DNA of 64,000 nt from assembly GCA_017937095.1 (NCBI GenBank), contig JAGBEG010000022.1, forward strand, positions 62,001 to 126,000, given 5' to 3'. Positions within the stretch are counted from its first letter, which is position 1. Each line of letters opens with the position of its first letter. Source of the stretch: Roseburia sp. (lineage in GTDB: Bacteria; Bacillota; Clostridia; Lachnospirales; Lachnospiraceae). The notes beneath the pieces were generated by a model that ran no database searches, had not been told where the DNA came from, and was given only the letters and a program-made list of their open reading frames with translations. A program made the translations under genes and the position numbers. Below, one piece after another: positions 53,309 to 62,016 of this stretch.

Positions 53309-55393
53309 TTAAGTTTCCATCTCCTTATTCTGCAAGCCTCCGATTTCGCCGAACAGCGGTGAAAGCTCCCCTTCATATACGATGTGAAGCTCGTGCAGCG
53401 CCCGGGTCACTGCGACATACAAGAGCTTCGCGTCCCCCTCACTCTCCCCGTAAGCCTCCGACGTGGGATCTGCCAGAATGACCGCGTCAAATTCCAGACC
53501 CTTCGTCAGATGAATCGGCAGCACCATGACGCCCTGTGTAAAGTCTGTCTCCTCCTCCGTCTCGCCAAGCCACACCCTCACGCGCGCCGCCTCCGCCTCG
53601 TCCCGGCAGATGACTGCCGTAGTTCCATATCCCCGTCCTGCGATATCCGAAAGCACCTTACGAATTATTTCCTGCATTTTCCCTTTTGCATGATGGAATT
53701 CCACCGCTCTGCCGTGACGGATGACCGGAGTGATCTTATAAGCGCCAAAGGACGCCTTCTCTAAGATTTTTCCGGCATATTCGGAAATCTCTATCGTATT
53801 CCGGTAGCTCTTGGAAAGCACATGAAAGCGTTCCCGCTCCCCCGCGAACACGCCTTCTCTCACCTCCTCCCAACTGTTCATGCCTGTCTCATAGTTGATG
53901 TTCTGCGACACGTCCCCCATAACGGTGAAATGGCAGTTCGACAACACCTGCTTTAGGACATAATACACCGCCGTCCCGAAATCCTGCGCCTCGTCAATAA
54001 TGATCTGGGCGTATTCATCGGTAAGCGCCTTTGCCGTCACCCGCTTCCAGATCAACACCAGCGCCGCCAGATCGTAGACGTGAAAGTGTCCTGCCTGCGG
54101 CAGCGTACAGGGCGCAGCCTGCCGTTTCTTTGCATACTCCGCTAAAAATTCCTCATAAATTTTTAAGATGTCCGCATCCGCCTTTTCCATTTTAAAATAG
54201 CCCTTATACTGCATTTTGACAGCTTTCTTTTTCTCTGCGCTCTCCTCCTCTGTCATCAGAAACGCGATCCGCTTCTGAATCCGCTCGTTTAAGAGCTTCT
54301 GAAGCTGTAAGATGGAGTATTCCGGATTTTCCTTCAGCGTATCAGCGATGCTCTCCGCCGGTAAAATCACTCCGATTTTCTCATCACGGATATCCTCCGT
54401 GGGAATCAGCCGCGCCTTTCGCCTCGCCAATGCCTGCTCCAATGCAAGCACAAATTCCATCCGGCTCTTATAAGCGTCTTCTGCGGGAACAGGCGCAGCC
54501 GCTTTCTCCTTCTCCTTCTTTTTCCCATAGATTTTTGCAAGCGCTTTTCCCTGCTCCTTCTCCAGCAGATCCCGGAAAAATAAATCCATCCGCTTTTGCC
54601 TGACGTTATGGACGTCAAGCTCCGGCAGACCGCTTGTGATGTAGTGGAGCAGCATATCGTTTCCGCCGATAATGCAAAATTCGTCCGGTACGAATTTCTT
54701 CTCATAATTGTATAGAATATAGGAAATCCGGTGCATCGCCACCGTCGTCTTGCCGCTTCCCGCCACGCCCTGCACGATTACGTCACAGTAGGGCGATTCC
54801 CGTATGATCTCATTCTGTTCCTTCTGGATCGTTGAAATGATATCGCCGAGCACCACATCCTTATTCTGGGAGAGGTACTTCACCAGCAGTTCGTCCGTCG
54901 CCACCGTATCGTTATCATAATAGCCCAGCAGTTCCCCGCCGTTTACGTCAAACGTGCGCTTTAACGTCAGATCCACCTTGATCTCGCCGACCTCCGGCAC
55001 GAAATAGCTCCCCGCTCCCAGTTCGTTTTCATAATAAATCGAGGAGACCGGAGCGCGCCAGTCCACGATCAGCACATCCGTGCGGTTCCTCGTGACGCCG
55101 TTTTTGCCGATGTAGAGCTTTTCCGTTCTGCCGTTTTCGGTTTCCCTGTAGTCCACCCTGCCAAAATAGGGTTTTTCCAGCGCCGCACGATTCTTGCGCA
55201 GGGCGTTCTCATTGTGAAAAAGCATATCCCTGCTCACAATCAACTGATTGTACAGCTCCATATCCCCGGCAGCCACCGCAGCGTACAGTTCTTCGGTCTC
55301 CTGCCGTCCGGCGGCTACCTTCTGTTCATAGCCACTGATATTTTCCCGGATCGCCTCCCTGCACATCTTAAAATGTTCCAATTCTTCCTTCAT
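53309..55393 (-). CDS. helD: HelD-like superfamily 1 helicase
   Basis: The 694-residue protein has an N-terminal coiled coil (residues 1-75), the HelD-typical DWRAPVSSIYYE near 130, Walker A VQGVAGSGKTTVAMHR near 205-220, Walker B IIDEAQDFG near 465, and the UvrD-like C-terminal motifs VLPIHLTKGLEFDAVILAD and LYVAVTRALHELHIVY. In Gram-positive bacteria HelD pulls RNA polymerase off DNA and recycles it. It sits alone between the S1 gene and the two-component system. Confidence 0.9.
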   Translation of the reverse strand: MKEELEHFKMCREAIRENISGYEQKVAAGRQETEELYAAVAAGDMELYNQLIVSRDMLFHNENALRKNRAALEKPYFGRVDYRETENGRTEKLYIGKNGVTRNRTDVLIVDWRAPVSSIYYENELGAGSYFVPEVGEIKVDLTLKRTFDVNGGELLGYYDNDTVATDELLVKYLSQNKDVVLGDIISTIQKEQNEIIRESPYCDVIVQGVAGSGKTTVAMHRISYILYNYEKKFVPDEFCIIGGNDMLLHYITSGLPELDVHNVRQKRMDLFFRDLLEKEQGKALAKIYGKKKEKEKAAAPVPAEDAYKSRMEFVLALEQALARRKARLIPTEDIRDEKIGVILPAESIADTLKENPEYSILQLQKLLNERIQKRIAFLMTEEESAEKKKAVKMQYKGYFKMEKADADILKIYEEFLAEYAKKRQAAPCTLPQAGHFHVYDLAALVLIWKRVTAKALTDEYAQIIIDEAQDFGTAVYYVLKQVLSNCHFTVMGDVSQNINYETGMNSWEEVREGVFAGERERFHVLSKSYRNTIEISEYAGKILEKASFGAYKITPVIRHGRAVEFHHAKGKMQEIIRKVLSDIAGRGYGTTAVICRDEAEAARVRVWLGETEEETDFTQGVMVLPIHLTKGLEFDAVILADPTSEAYGESEGDAKLLYVAVTRALHELHIVYEGELSPLFGEIGGLQNKEMET

Positions 55394-55495
55394 ATTCTGC
55401 CTCCCATTTCTTTTTCCCGCACATCAATGGTATGGTTAAAGGATAACAGAAAAGAAAAAAAGTACTAGACTTATAATCGCGGTTGTGGTAAGCTA

Positions 55496-55596
55496 TATAA
55501 TGAAGTGTACCTAAAAATGGCTTTTTCCATACAGGTACATTTTTTTTGTGCCGGAAAACTGCTCCTGAAACAGCCTCCGGCATAAAATTTTTTCTT
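55496..55596 (+). ncRNA. Candidate small RNA with two hairpins
   Basis: A TATAAT box at 55496-55501 is followed by hairpin GTACCT/AGGTAC (55507-55538) with an eight-T run, then hairpin TGCCGG/CCGGCA (55549-55582) with T-run. It lies in a 218-bp gap between helD and the kinase gene, on the opposite strand to both. The -35 box is poor, so this is weak. The hairpins could instead just be terminators. Confidence 0.3.
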
Positions 55597-55611
55597 CTAT
55601 ATATAATAAGA

Positions 55612-57822
55612 TCATGCAGTTTTAAATACGATGACTGCCTTGAATAAGTCTCCGTCCACCTCGATGTTAAATTTTCCGCCCTGCGCCTCGGTAAAGCTCT
55701 TTGCGATTGCAAGCCCTAACCCTGAGCCTTCCGTATTTCTCGATACATCGCCGCGCACGAACCGCTCCGTAATCTCTCCCGCATCAAAATTCAGCTCGCT
55801 TGCAGACATGTTCTTCAATGTGATTTCCACGGTATTCTCCGTCACCGCCACATAAACTCTGCTCCCCGGCATCGCATATTTCTGGATATTCTGAAACAGA
55901 TTTTCGAAGATACGGAAGGTCTTCTGGTTATCGAGCATCAGAATCACCTTTTCCTCCGGCAGATTCCAGCGCAGCTTAAAGCCGAGCTCCTCGAACTTCT
56001 CCACATGCTCAATCGACACCTGTTTTAACAGATTGCAGACGTCCACCTCCATCGGATGCAGCACGATATTGTCGCTGGTCGCCTTGCTCACCTCAAAAAG
56101 ATCCTCAATCAGCACCTTAAGCCTTGCCGCCTTCTTATCGAGCGTATCAATATAGGAGCGGCGTTCCTCCTCCGTGATATCCTCCTTCTTTAACAGTTCC
56201 ACATAAGTCGTGATCGCGGTGAGCGGCGTCTTCAAGTCGTGCGAGACGTTCGTAATCAGGTCTGCTTTCATGCGCTGGCTCTTTACCTCTTCGTCAACCG
56301 CTTTCTTAAATCCGATCCGCACCTTTGCAAGCTCCGCCTTGTAAGGTTCAAAGATGCCGAGATCCTCTGTGATCTCCGTGTCGAGATCCCCCTCCGCCAT
56401 CCGGTTTACCGCGCGAAGAAGCGCCTGATAATCGCGTCCCGCCCTGTCGTAATATTTCTTGATCAGGAAGAACAGTATGACAGAATAGATGAGCAGCGCG
56501 CCGATTCCGAAGAACCACATGACGGAGCAGACGGAAAGCACGATAAAATTGATCGTCACAATTTTTACAATTGTCTTGGTCGATTTCTCTGAAAAGTCGA
56601 TGTGGCGGACCTCATCCTTTAGCTGTTCCCACTTTTTCTTAAGCCATGGGAAAATCTGATAGATAAAGCTGTATTCTTTTATATATGCCCGGAGTCCCAG
56701 CGGCAATACGGGGTACAGGAAATATAGCGAAAGATACCATATGACGTACATCACTGCGACGGTGAGGAAGATTCCCCCAAACTGTGACACCGCCTCGAGC
56801 GCCGCGCCTGTCTTTAGCACGCCAAAGCCGTCCTCATAGTAGGAGTACTGCGAAATTGACTCCAAAAGCAGCGTCTCCATGCTAAACACGAACATAACTC
56901 CTATGAATGCGGCTTCCATCAGATACCAGTTTCCGGGACGTTCCATAGAAATATCCTCTTTCCAGATACGCCTGCTTCTTGTGATAAGCACCAGAACCGC
57001 CACGGCTGCCAGTCCGCCCAGATACAGCATAAGACCGCCTTCCTCCTCACAGGCGTCCTGCCACAGGTAATAGACGTTGTAATCCGTGCCCCCCGCATCC
57101 AATCCGAGCGACAAACTCCCGTTATCCTCTTTCGGGATTCCATAAATGACCGTGAAATTCTTCGGCTTTCCCGCCTTGTACTCATCCGGGATTGCATAGT
57201 TTTCCATATCTCTTTGCAGAAGATTTTTCCGGTCTACGTGCTGGAAATTCTTAATCAGCGCGCTTGGCGTGATGTAACGGTCATAGACCGTCTCGATTTC
57301 AAATGCCCCGTTTTCATCAAAGCTTAAAATAAAGAAGTCAGAGTAATCGTTCAGCAGTTGCGCGTCAGGTTCCGAACTGTTATACCCTATCACCTCTTCC
57401 AGCGGTCTGTCGGTGTTCTTCTCGTAATCGATATCACTCCGGTAAATGCAGTAATCAATCTCCCAGCAAGTCTCTTCGAACTCGTTCTGCCAACCTTCGA
57501 GGATCTCCTCCATCGCGTCTGCATATGTTCCTTCCACCATTCCCGTCTTGATCAGATAGACGTCCGCGGCAGTCATATTCTGCTGGTTCTGCTGTTCCTC
57601 AAGATAGAGACAGAAGCATCCCCTGTAAAGCTTTGCAATGACATCCTCATCGACACTCTCATCCGCCGCCTCCTCAGCCTGCTTCTGCCGGTTTTCAATT
57701 CTCTTTCCGGCGCGTTCATAGATTGACGGGAAAAATGCAAGCGTCACCAATGTCACCAGCAGGATTCCTACAACAGTAATTGCCATTCTTTTGTTATGGC
57801 TGTTTTTCGATTTTATATCCAA
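55612..57822 (-). CDS. Membrane sensor histidine kinase
   Basis: The 736-residue protein starts at TTG (57822), with GGTGGT upstream and a 29-base overlap into the regulator gene; an ATG 12 codons later lacks a ribosome site. It has one helix at residues 13-33, an extracellular region to about 265, then several membrane helices (about 268-470), a HAMP-like linker, HisKA with phospho-histidine in TNVSHDLKTPLTAI near 530, and HATPase with ENLFQNIQKYA and EGSGLGLAIAKSFTEAQGG. The layout resembles kinases paired with VanR-type regulators. The signal is unknown. Confidence 0.93.
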   Translation of the reverse strand: MDIKSKNSHNKRMAITVVGILLVTLVTLAFFPSIYERAGKRIENRQKQAEEAADESVDEDVIAKLYRGCFCLYLEEQQNQQNMTAADVYLIKTGMVEGTYADAMEEILEGWQNEFEETCWEIDYCIYRSDIDYEKNTDRPLEEVIGYNSSEPDAQLLNDYSDFFILSFDENGAFEIETVYDRYITPSALIKNFQHVDRKNLLQRDMENYAIPDEYKAGKPKNFTVIYGIPKEDNGSLSLGLDAGGTDYNVYYLWQDACEEEGGLMLYLGGLAAVAVLVLITRSRRIWKEDISMERPGNWYLMEAAFIGVMFVFSMETLLLESISQYSYYEDGFGVLKTGAALEAVSQFGGIFLTVAVMYVIWYLSLYFLYPVLPLGLRAYIKEYSFIYQIFPWLKKKWEQLKDEVRHIDFSEKSTKTIVKIVTINFIVLSVCSVMWFFGIGALLIYSVILFFLIKKYYDRAGRDYQALLRAVNRMAEGDLDTEITEDLGIFEPYKAELAKVRIGFKKAVDEEVKSQRMKADLITNVSHDLKTPLTAITTYVELLKKEDITEEERRSYIDTLDKKAARLKVLIEDLFEVSKATSDNIVLHPMEVDVCNLLKQVSIEHVEKFEELGFKLRWNLPEEKVILMLDNQKTFRIFENLFQNIQKYAMPGSRVYVAVTENTVEITLKNMSASELNFDAGEITERFVRGDVSRNTEGSGLGLAIAKSFTEAQGGKFNIEVDGDLFKAVIVFKTA

Positions 57823-58501
57823 CGCCCCACACCACCTTCAAATATTTTGGTTCCTTCGGGTTGATTTCAATCTTATCCCGAATGTTTCTCACATGCACCA
57901 TAATCGTATCCGTATTGATTGCTTTCTCATTCCACACCCGCTCATAGATTTCTTCCGCAGAATAGACCCTTCCCGGGCTTTTCATCAAAAGCGCCAGTAT
58001 CTTGAACTCGATCGGCGTCATCTTCACCGGCTTTCCGTCCACAAAGACCTCCACCGTGTCCTCATTCAGTTCCAGCCCGCCGATCACATACACGCGGTCG
58101 CTCGCTTCCTGCGCATTTCCTTTATTGGAAAACTTCATGTAACGGCGTAGCTGGGAATTGACGCGCGCCATCAGTTCAAGCGGCGTAAACGGCTTTGTCA
58201 CATAATCATCCGCCCCGATGTTAAGCCCGATGACTTTGTCCGTCTCCTCCGACTTCGCAGAGAGCATGATCACCGGAAAGTCATGGGACTCCCGAAGCTT
58301 CATTGTCATGGTCACGCCGTCCATGCGCGGCATCATGATGTCCACGATTGCAAGATGTATGTCCTCTTTCTCTATCACGGCAAGACCTTCTACTCCGTCC
58401 GCCGCCTTAAAAACGTTATAATTCTGGCTCTTTAAAAATATCTCGATTCCGTCCCGAATCTCTTTATCGTCCTCTACGATGAGAATATTGTACTGTTCCA
58501 T
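57794..58501 (-). CDS. OmpR/VanR-family response regulator
   Basis: The 235-residue protein has a receiver with acidic pocket VEDDKEI and phospho-aspartate in AIVDIMMPRMDG near residue 52, lysine in TKPFTPLELMARV near 103, and a C-terminal winged helix (LNEDTVEVFVDGKPVKMTPIEFKILALL, KAINTDTIMVHVRNIRDKI). It is co-transcribed with the kinase. Targets are unknown; the glycosyltransferase and DedA genes just upstream on the same strand may share the transcript. Confidence 0.96.
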   Translation of the reverse strand: MEQYNILIVEDDKEIRDGIEIFLKSQNYNVFKAADGVEGLAVIEKEDIHLAIVDIMMPRMDGVTMTMKLRESHDFPVIMLSAKSEETDKVIGLNIGADDYVTKPFTPLELMARVNSQLRRYMKFSNKGNAQEASDRVYVIGGLELNEDTVEVFVDGKPVKMTPIEFKILALLMKSPGRVYSAEEIYERVWNEKAINTDTIMVHVRNIRDKIEINPKEPKYLKVVWGVGYKIEKQP

Positions 58502-58552
58502 TGCGTGCTCCTTATGTGTCGTAGTTTCGTGTATTTGTGCCCTACTTGTATA

Positions 58553-59758
58553 CTATACCACACCTCTGCGCTGCACCGGAACCATCTGACTGATTTCCTC
58601 TGACATTTTTCCACATACCTTTCTGTAATACTGCTCGGCGCGTCTTGCGACTTCCTCCTCCGCATAGAGCATCGCGGTTCTGACAGCGTTTTCTCCCATC
58701 TGCCTTTTCCGCTTTTCATCCTCTACGAGCGCCGCGACCCTGCCTGCCCAGTCTGCGGCATCCCCTGCTGTCAGAAATCCGTTCTCACCGTCGGAGACAA
58801 TATCCCGCACCCCGGACGCATCCAGCGCAACAACAGGATTTCCCGCCGCCATCGCCTCAAGCAGCACAATTCCCTGCGTCTCCGACTGCGAAGTAAACAG
58901 AAATGCGTCGCAAGCCGCCTGATAATTTTTCATCTCGCTGTTCTCTATATTTCCTACGAAAACGACATGCTCCGACAGCCCAAGCTCCTCTGCCAGATGC
59001 ATGAGATTTTCTTTTTCCGGTCCGTCGCCGATAAACAGGTGGCGAAACGTGCGCTTCTTTTTCTTAAGAAGACGTCCCAGATGGGCGAGCCCCTGCATCT
59101 GGAATATGAGATTCTTCTCTGCTGCAAGCCTTGATACCGTGCAGAACAGATAGTCCGCATCCCCGATATAGCGCTGCCTGATTTCCGCAGCAATCTTCTG
59201 ATCCGGTGAGAACGCATCCTGCGGCATTCCCGTCGGCAGCACTTCCACTGGCTTTATCACCTCTTTTCCGTACAGATAGGAACGGATTCCGGGCGTCGGG
59301 GCGACCAGAAGGTCGCAGCGGTTGCAGAAACGGCGCAGATACCAGTCCAGAAATCCGGTATGCTCCTCAAAGCTTTCCAAACCACGTATGTAATGCAGAT
59401 ACTCCATATACCTTGTGTGATAGGTAAACACAACCGGTATGCCAAGCTTTCTGCGGATGTGCAGCGCCACGTTTCCGACAAGCGCGGGGTGATGCACATG
59501 AATAACGTCAATCTCAAGCTCCCGCACTTTCTTTAAGAAAACTCCGGTCAGCACATCCGGCACAGGCGCGCCCGCCACCCTGAACGGAAAAGACGGATAT
59601 CTTATCACATAAGGCTCCTCCTCCCCTTCTCCATAGCTTGGCGCGAACACCCACACCTTATGTCCCCTCGCCCGGAGCGCCTCCGCCAGATGCTCAATGG
59701 AAACCGGAACCCCTCCGATATACGGTTTGTAATTATTTGTAAACATTGCTATTCTCAT
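58553..59758 (-). CDS. GT4 glycosyltransferase (diacylglycerol glucosyltransferase-like)
   Basis: The 401-residue GT-B enzyme starts MRIAMFTNNYKPYIGGVPVS, with DVIHVHHPALVG near residue 88, TYHTRYMEYLHYIRG near 118 and the nucleotide-sugar site ETQGIVLLEAMAAGNPVVAL near 300. It resembles bacterial 1,2-diacylglycerol 3-glucosyltransferases that build membrane glycolipids, but the acceptor is inferred. It stands between the DedA and response regulator genes. Confidence 0.88.
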   Translation of the reverse strand: MRIAMFTNNYKPYIGGVPVSIEHLAEALRARGHKVWVFAPSYGEGEEEPYVIRYPSFPFRVAGAPVPDVLTGVFLKKVRELEIDVIHVHHPALVGNVALHIRRKLGIPVVFTYHTRYMEYLHYIRGLESFEEHTGFLDWYLRRFCNRCDLLVAPTPGIRSYLYGKEVIKPVEVLPTGMPQDAFSPDQKIAAEIRQRYIGDADYLFCTVSRLAAEKNLIFQMQGLAHLGRLLKKKKRTFRHLFIGDGPEKENLMHLAEELGLSEHVVFVGNIENSEMKNYQAACDAFLFTSQSETQGIVLLEAMAAGNPVVALDASGVRDIVSDGENGFLTAGDAADWAGRVAALVEDEKRKRQMGENAVRTAMLYAEEEVARRAEQYYRKVCGKMSEEISQMVPVQRRGVV

Positions 59759-59843
59759 AGCTTCCTCTCCCTTCGTCCTTCACTGACATTTCCTATTCTT
59801 CGCATTTGTAGTCATTGTACCCGGCTTTCCTGCGGCTCACATT

Positions 59844-60359
59844 TTATCCGATATGGAACATGGAAAATACCGCATCCCCGAACACATATCCCGCGCCGAC
59901 AAATACAAGATTCCACACAGCCACCCCCAGCATCGAACTGACGACATAACTGCGGAAATCCATCCGTATGATTCCCGCCGGAATCGAGATGAGCGTACGC
60001 ACCATCGGCATCAGCTTGCTCACGAAGATTCCAACGCTTCCCTTCTCTCTCAGATACGCCATTTTCTCCTCAATCAGCGGACGATGCTTCGGAAATCTAC
60101 GATAATATTTCTGTAAGAACCATTCCCCGCCGCCCCTTCCGAGCGCGTAGAGTATGATGCTTCCCGTCAGCCCCGCCGCAATGGTGATCACCATCGTCAA
60201 AAAAAAGTTAAGTCCGCCCCGCGCCGCCCAGATTCCTGCAAGCGGCATAATCACCCCCGCCGGGAACCCCGGGAGATTCAAATACTCCAACAGTACAATC
60301 ACATAAATTGCAATCGGACCATATGTGATAAAATACTGCATGATCGTCTCCATATCCAT
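59844..60359 (-). CDS. DedA-family membrane protein
   Basis: The 171-residue protein starts MDMETIMQYFITYGPIAIY (GAGGAGG upstream). It shows the DedA features LPGFPAGVIMPLAGIWAA, a glycine-rich GSIILYALGRGGG with E/arginine pattern, and VSKLMPMVRTLISIPAGI. Some DedA proteins flip undecaprenyl phosphate or phosphatidylethanolamine. It is slightly shorter than the usual 200 residues. It heads a possible four-gene run with the GT4 and two-component genes. Confidence 0.9.
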   Translation of the reverse strand: MDMETIMQYFITYGPIAIYVIVLLEYLNLPGFPAGVIMPLAGIWAARGGLNFFLTMVITIAAGLTGSIILYALGRGGGEWFLQKYYRRFPKHRPLIEEKMAYLREKGSVGIFVSKLMPMVRTLISIPAGIIRMDFRSYVVSSMLGVAVWNLVFVGAGYVFGDAVFSMFHIG

Positions 60360-60529
60360 CTGTCCTTCCTCCTCTCCTGCTATATTATCCTACCGGATTC
60401 ATCCAAAAATCCCCTGCAGAAAATTCCAAAGATTTTCTAAAGAAACGGTTAGGTTCTGATGAACTTGCTGTATAGTCTATTTGCGCTACATATATAGGTA
60501 TCAAAGTGCAAATTTTTAGAATTATTGTC

Positions 60530-60558
60530 TTGACAACATGAATTTCGTATAGTATAGT
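60530..60558 (+). promoter_or_regulatory. tRNA-Thr promoter
   Basis: TTGACA (60530-60535) and TATAGT (60553-60558) are 17 bases apart, about 30 bases before the tRNA. Confidence 0.85.
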
Positions 60559-60588
60559 AGTACAGGTGTTGAGGTAATTCACACAGAT

Positions 60589-60661
60589 GCTGCTGTGGCT
60601 CAGTCGGTAGAGCGTCGCATTGGTAGTGCGGAGGTCACGGGTCCGATTCCCGTCAGCAGCT
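60589..60661 (+). tRNA. tRNA-Thr (anticodon GGT)
   Basis: The 73-nt cloverleaf has acceptor GCTGCTG/CAGCAGC, D-stem GCTC/GAGC, anticodon stem TCGCA/TGCGG with loop TTGGTAG (GGT at 34-36), and T-stem ACGGG/CCCGT. The 3' CCA is not encoded. Its 3' end is part of a 19-bp repeat found again at 61105. Confidence 0.95.
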
Positions 60662-60667
60662 TATATG
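60649..60667 (+). repeat. att-like direct repeat, left copy (tRNA 3' end)
   Basis: CCCGTCAGCAGCTTATATG covers the last 13 bases of tRNA-Thr and six bases beyond. The identical 19-mer lies at 61105-61123. Confidence 0.85.
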
Positions 60668-60721
60668 AAAAGCCCCAGTAAAATCAAGATTTCCTTGAAT
60701 TTGCTGGGGCTTTCGGTTTTT
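60667..60721 (+). terminator. Terminator after tRNA-Thr
   Basis: AAAGCCCCAG pairs with CTGGGGCTTT and is followed by TCGGTTTTT. Confidence 0.85.
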
Positions 60722-60835
60722 CTGCATTACACTTTCGTGCAACGGAATGTACCGAAATACAACACAAATTAGCGCATATGCAACACGATTTGCAACACGA
60801 AATCCGACACAGATTCCTCCATGTCGTCATCCCTC

Positions 60836-61027
60836 TTACAACGATTCCAGACCCACTTTCCAGCTCTTCGGTCCAACAATACCGTCCGCAATAAGCCCGT
60901 GGCTCGCCTGCCAGTTCTTTGTCTTGCTCTCCGTGCCGCTGCCGAAGGTTCCGTCTGCTGTTGCCCCTACAATGATCTGCCATACCTTGACCGCTTTCCC
61001 CTTGCTACCTCTCTTGATTGTTGTCAT
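60836..61027 (-). pseudogene. Endolysin cell-wall-binding fragment (PG_binding_1)
   Basis: The 63-residue reading starts MTTIKRGSKGKAVKVWQ and contains a full peptidoglycan-binding domain type 1 (GATADGTFGSGTESKTKNWQ, ADGIVGPKSWKVG). AGGAGG lies 8 bases before its ATG. The frame stays open upstream through a threonine/serine-rich linker (residues such as PVAGTSTATTATGTS) and then meets the right att-like repeat at 61105, so the catalytic domain of the original phage lysin appears lost. The internal start means the binding domain alone might still be made; some clostridial endolysins do produce such a subunit. It may equally be a dead remnant. Confidence 0.65.
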
Positions 61028-61104
61028 GTCGTATTCCTCCTCGCTCTTGTTTGATGTTCCTGTCGCCGTTGTTGCCGTGCTTGTCCCGGCAACCGGTGTA
61101 TTAC

Positions 61105-61123
61105 CCGTCAGCAGCTTATATGG
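61105..61123 (+). repeat. att-like direct repeat, right copy
   Basis: An exact copy of the 19-mer at the tRNA-Thr 3' end, 456 bases downstream in the same orientation. Sequence beyond it no longer matches. Confidence 0.85.
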
Positions 61124-61198
61124 AAAATCGCGGGAAATCAAAGTTTTGTTAGAAAATCAATGGTTTCCGGCGATTATTTTTGTCATAATTTTGTCATA

Positions 61199-61248
61199 AA
61201 AAAAAGCCGAATACATAAGATTTGCTATAATCTCATATATTCGGCTCA
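61199..61248 (-). terminator. Terminator of the toxin-antitoxin-like pair
   Basis: On the minus strand AGCCGAATA pairs with TATTCGGCT, with inner AGAT/ATCT pairing, then eight U residues. Confidence 0.9.
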
Positions 61249-61271
61249 CTATCATTCTTTTAACAACAATA

Positions 61272-61490
61272 TTATACATCCAAATGAACATTTTCGCGAT
61301 TATTAATCTCATCAATAAACGCTCTCATCATCTTACTAATCTGCCCCGCCTGACTGACTCCGGCAATATCGCAGGCTGCTGCAAATTCCTCTGTCAAATT
61401 TCTTTTCAGCTTATATGACTTGCTTATCAGCCCTGCCCTCTCGTTCCACCTATCCTGTGGTCTTCTCTTTTCTATACTCATACCCGTCAT
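61272..61490 (-). CDS. Small ribbon-helix-helix-like protein, putative antitoxin
   Basis: The 72-residue protein has a basic start (SIEKRRPQDRWNERAGLISKSYKLKRNL) and a helical C-terminal half with QISKMMRAFIDEINN. The length and pattern suit a ribbon-helix-helix-type DNA binder. Its ATG overlaps the stop of the DUF2442 gene (ATGA), indicating coupled translation. A palindromic operator lies inside the shared promoter. Function is inferred from this layout; the fold is not certain. Confidence 0.6.
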   Translation of the reverse strand: MTGMSIEKRRPQDRWNERAGLISKSYKLKRNLTEEFAAACDIAGVSQAGQISKMMRAFIDEINNRENVHLDV

Positions 61491-61735
61491 CCCAATACCA
61501 GCGTTTTGCTCATCTCATATAACTCATCTGGGCATATATCCTGTCCATCTGGCCATACTATCGTAAATCCGTCGGTTTCAACCGCTTTGAAATAGCTGAT
61601 ATCCTGCAATTTACCATACCATTCTCCCTTAATATATGGTTTGACATCAAATTGCTTTCTCTCTCCATTATCAAACTCTATATCAAGCATATAATCATCT
61701 TTTGCAATAACTTTTTGGGCTGTAGGTCTTAACAT
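61487..61735 (-). CDS. DUF2442-family protein
   Basis: The 82-residue protein reads MLRPTAQKVIAKDDYMLDIEF, then FDNGERKQFDVKPYI and TIVWPDGQDICPDELYEMS. These are the usual DUF2442 landmarks. The family is often found in two-gene toxin-antitoxin-like units, commonly beside DUF4160; here the partner is a small basic protein instead. It is first in the operon, directly after a promoter with a palindrome between its -35 and -10 boxes. Confidence 0.85.
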   Translation of the reverse strand: MLRPTAQKVIAKDDYMLDIEFDNGERKQFDVKPYIKGEWYGKLQDISYFKAVETDGFTIVWPDGQDICPDELYEMSKTLVLG

Positions 61736-61766
61736 ATTTTACACCTCCAAATCAAGATCTATTAAT

Positions 61767-61796
61767 AAGATATCGCTACGGTACACCGTATGTCAA
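61767..61796 (-). promoter_or_regulatory. Promoter with palindromic operator of the DUF2442 operon
   Basis: On the minus strand TTGACA (61796-61791) and TATCTT (61772-61767) are 18 bases apart. TACGGTGTACCGTA, a near-perfect 14-bp palindrome (61790-61777), fills the spacer, so a bound repressor would block RNA polymerase. Confidence 0.8.
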
Positions 61797-61950
61797 TGCA
61801 AATTCATATGCTTACATTTTTCCTCATTTTCTCCCACTTTTTTCATATGCCAAAATTTTTTCTCATTTTTTCTTTCATACTTTTTTGAAGCTTAATGAAA
61901 CAAATCTTGCTTAGAAAGGAAATACATATAATATATCGAGGTTGAACACC

Positions 61951-61991
61951 ACAAAGCCCCCGCTGCACCGTTTGGTGCGGCGGGGGCTTGC
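61951..61991 (-). terminator. GC-rich terminator of the PIN/NYN-like gene
   Basis: AAGCCCCCGCCGCACC pairs with GGTGCAGCGGGGGCTT around a four-base loop on the minus strand. The stretch 61797-61950 beside it is AT-rich with no gene seen. Confidence 0.88.
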
Positions 61992-62016
61992 TTCGTTCCA
62001 GCCAGCTTCTCCTTCA

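Noticed and set aside
60836-61141. Full 101-codon frame as an intact gene
   Set aside because: Its first codons come from DNA beyond the right att-like repeat, so the upstream part is a junction artefact. The AGGAGG start at 61027 is preferred.
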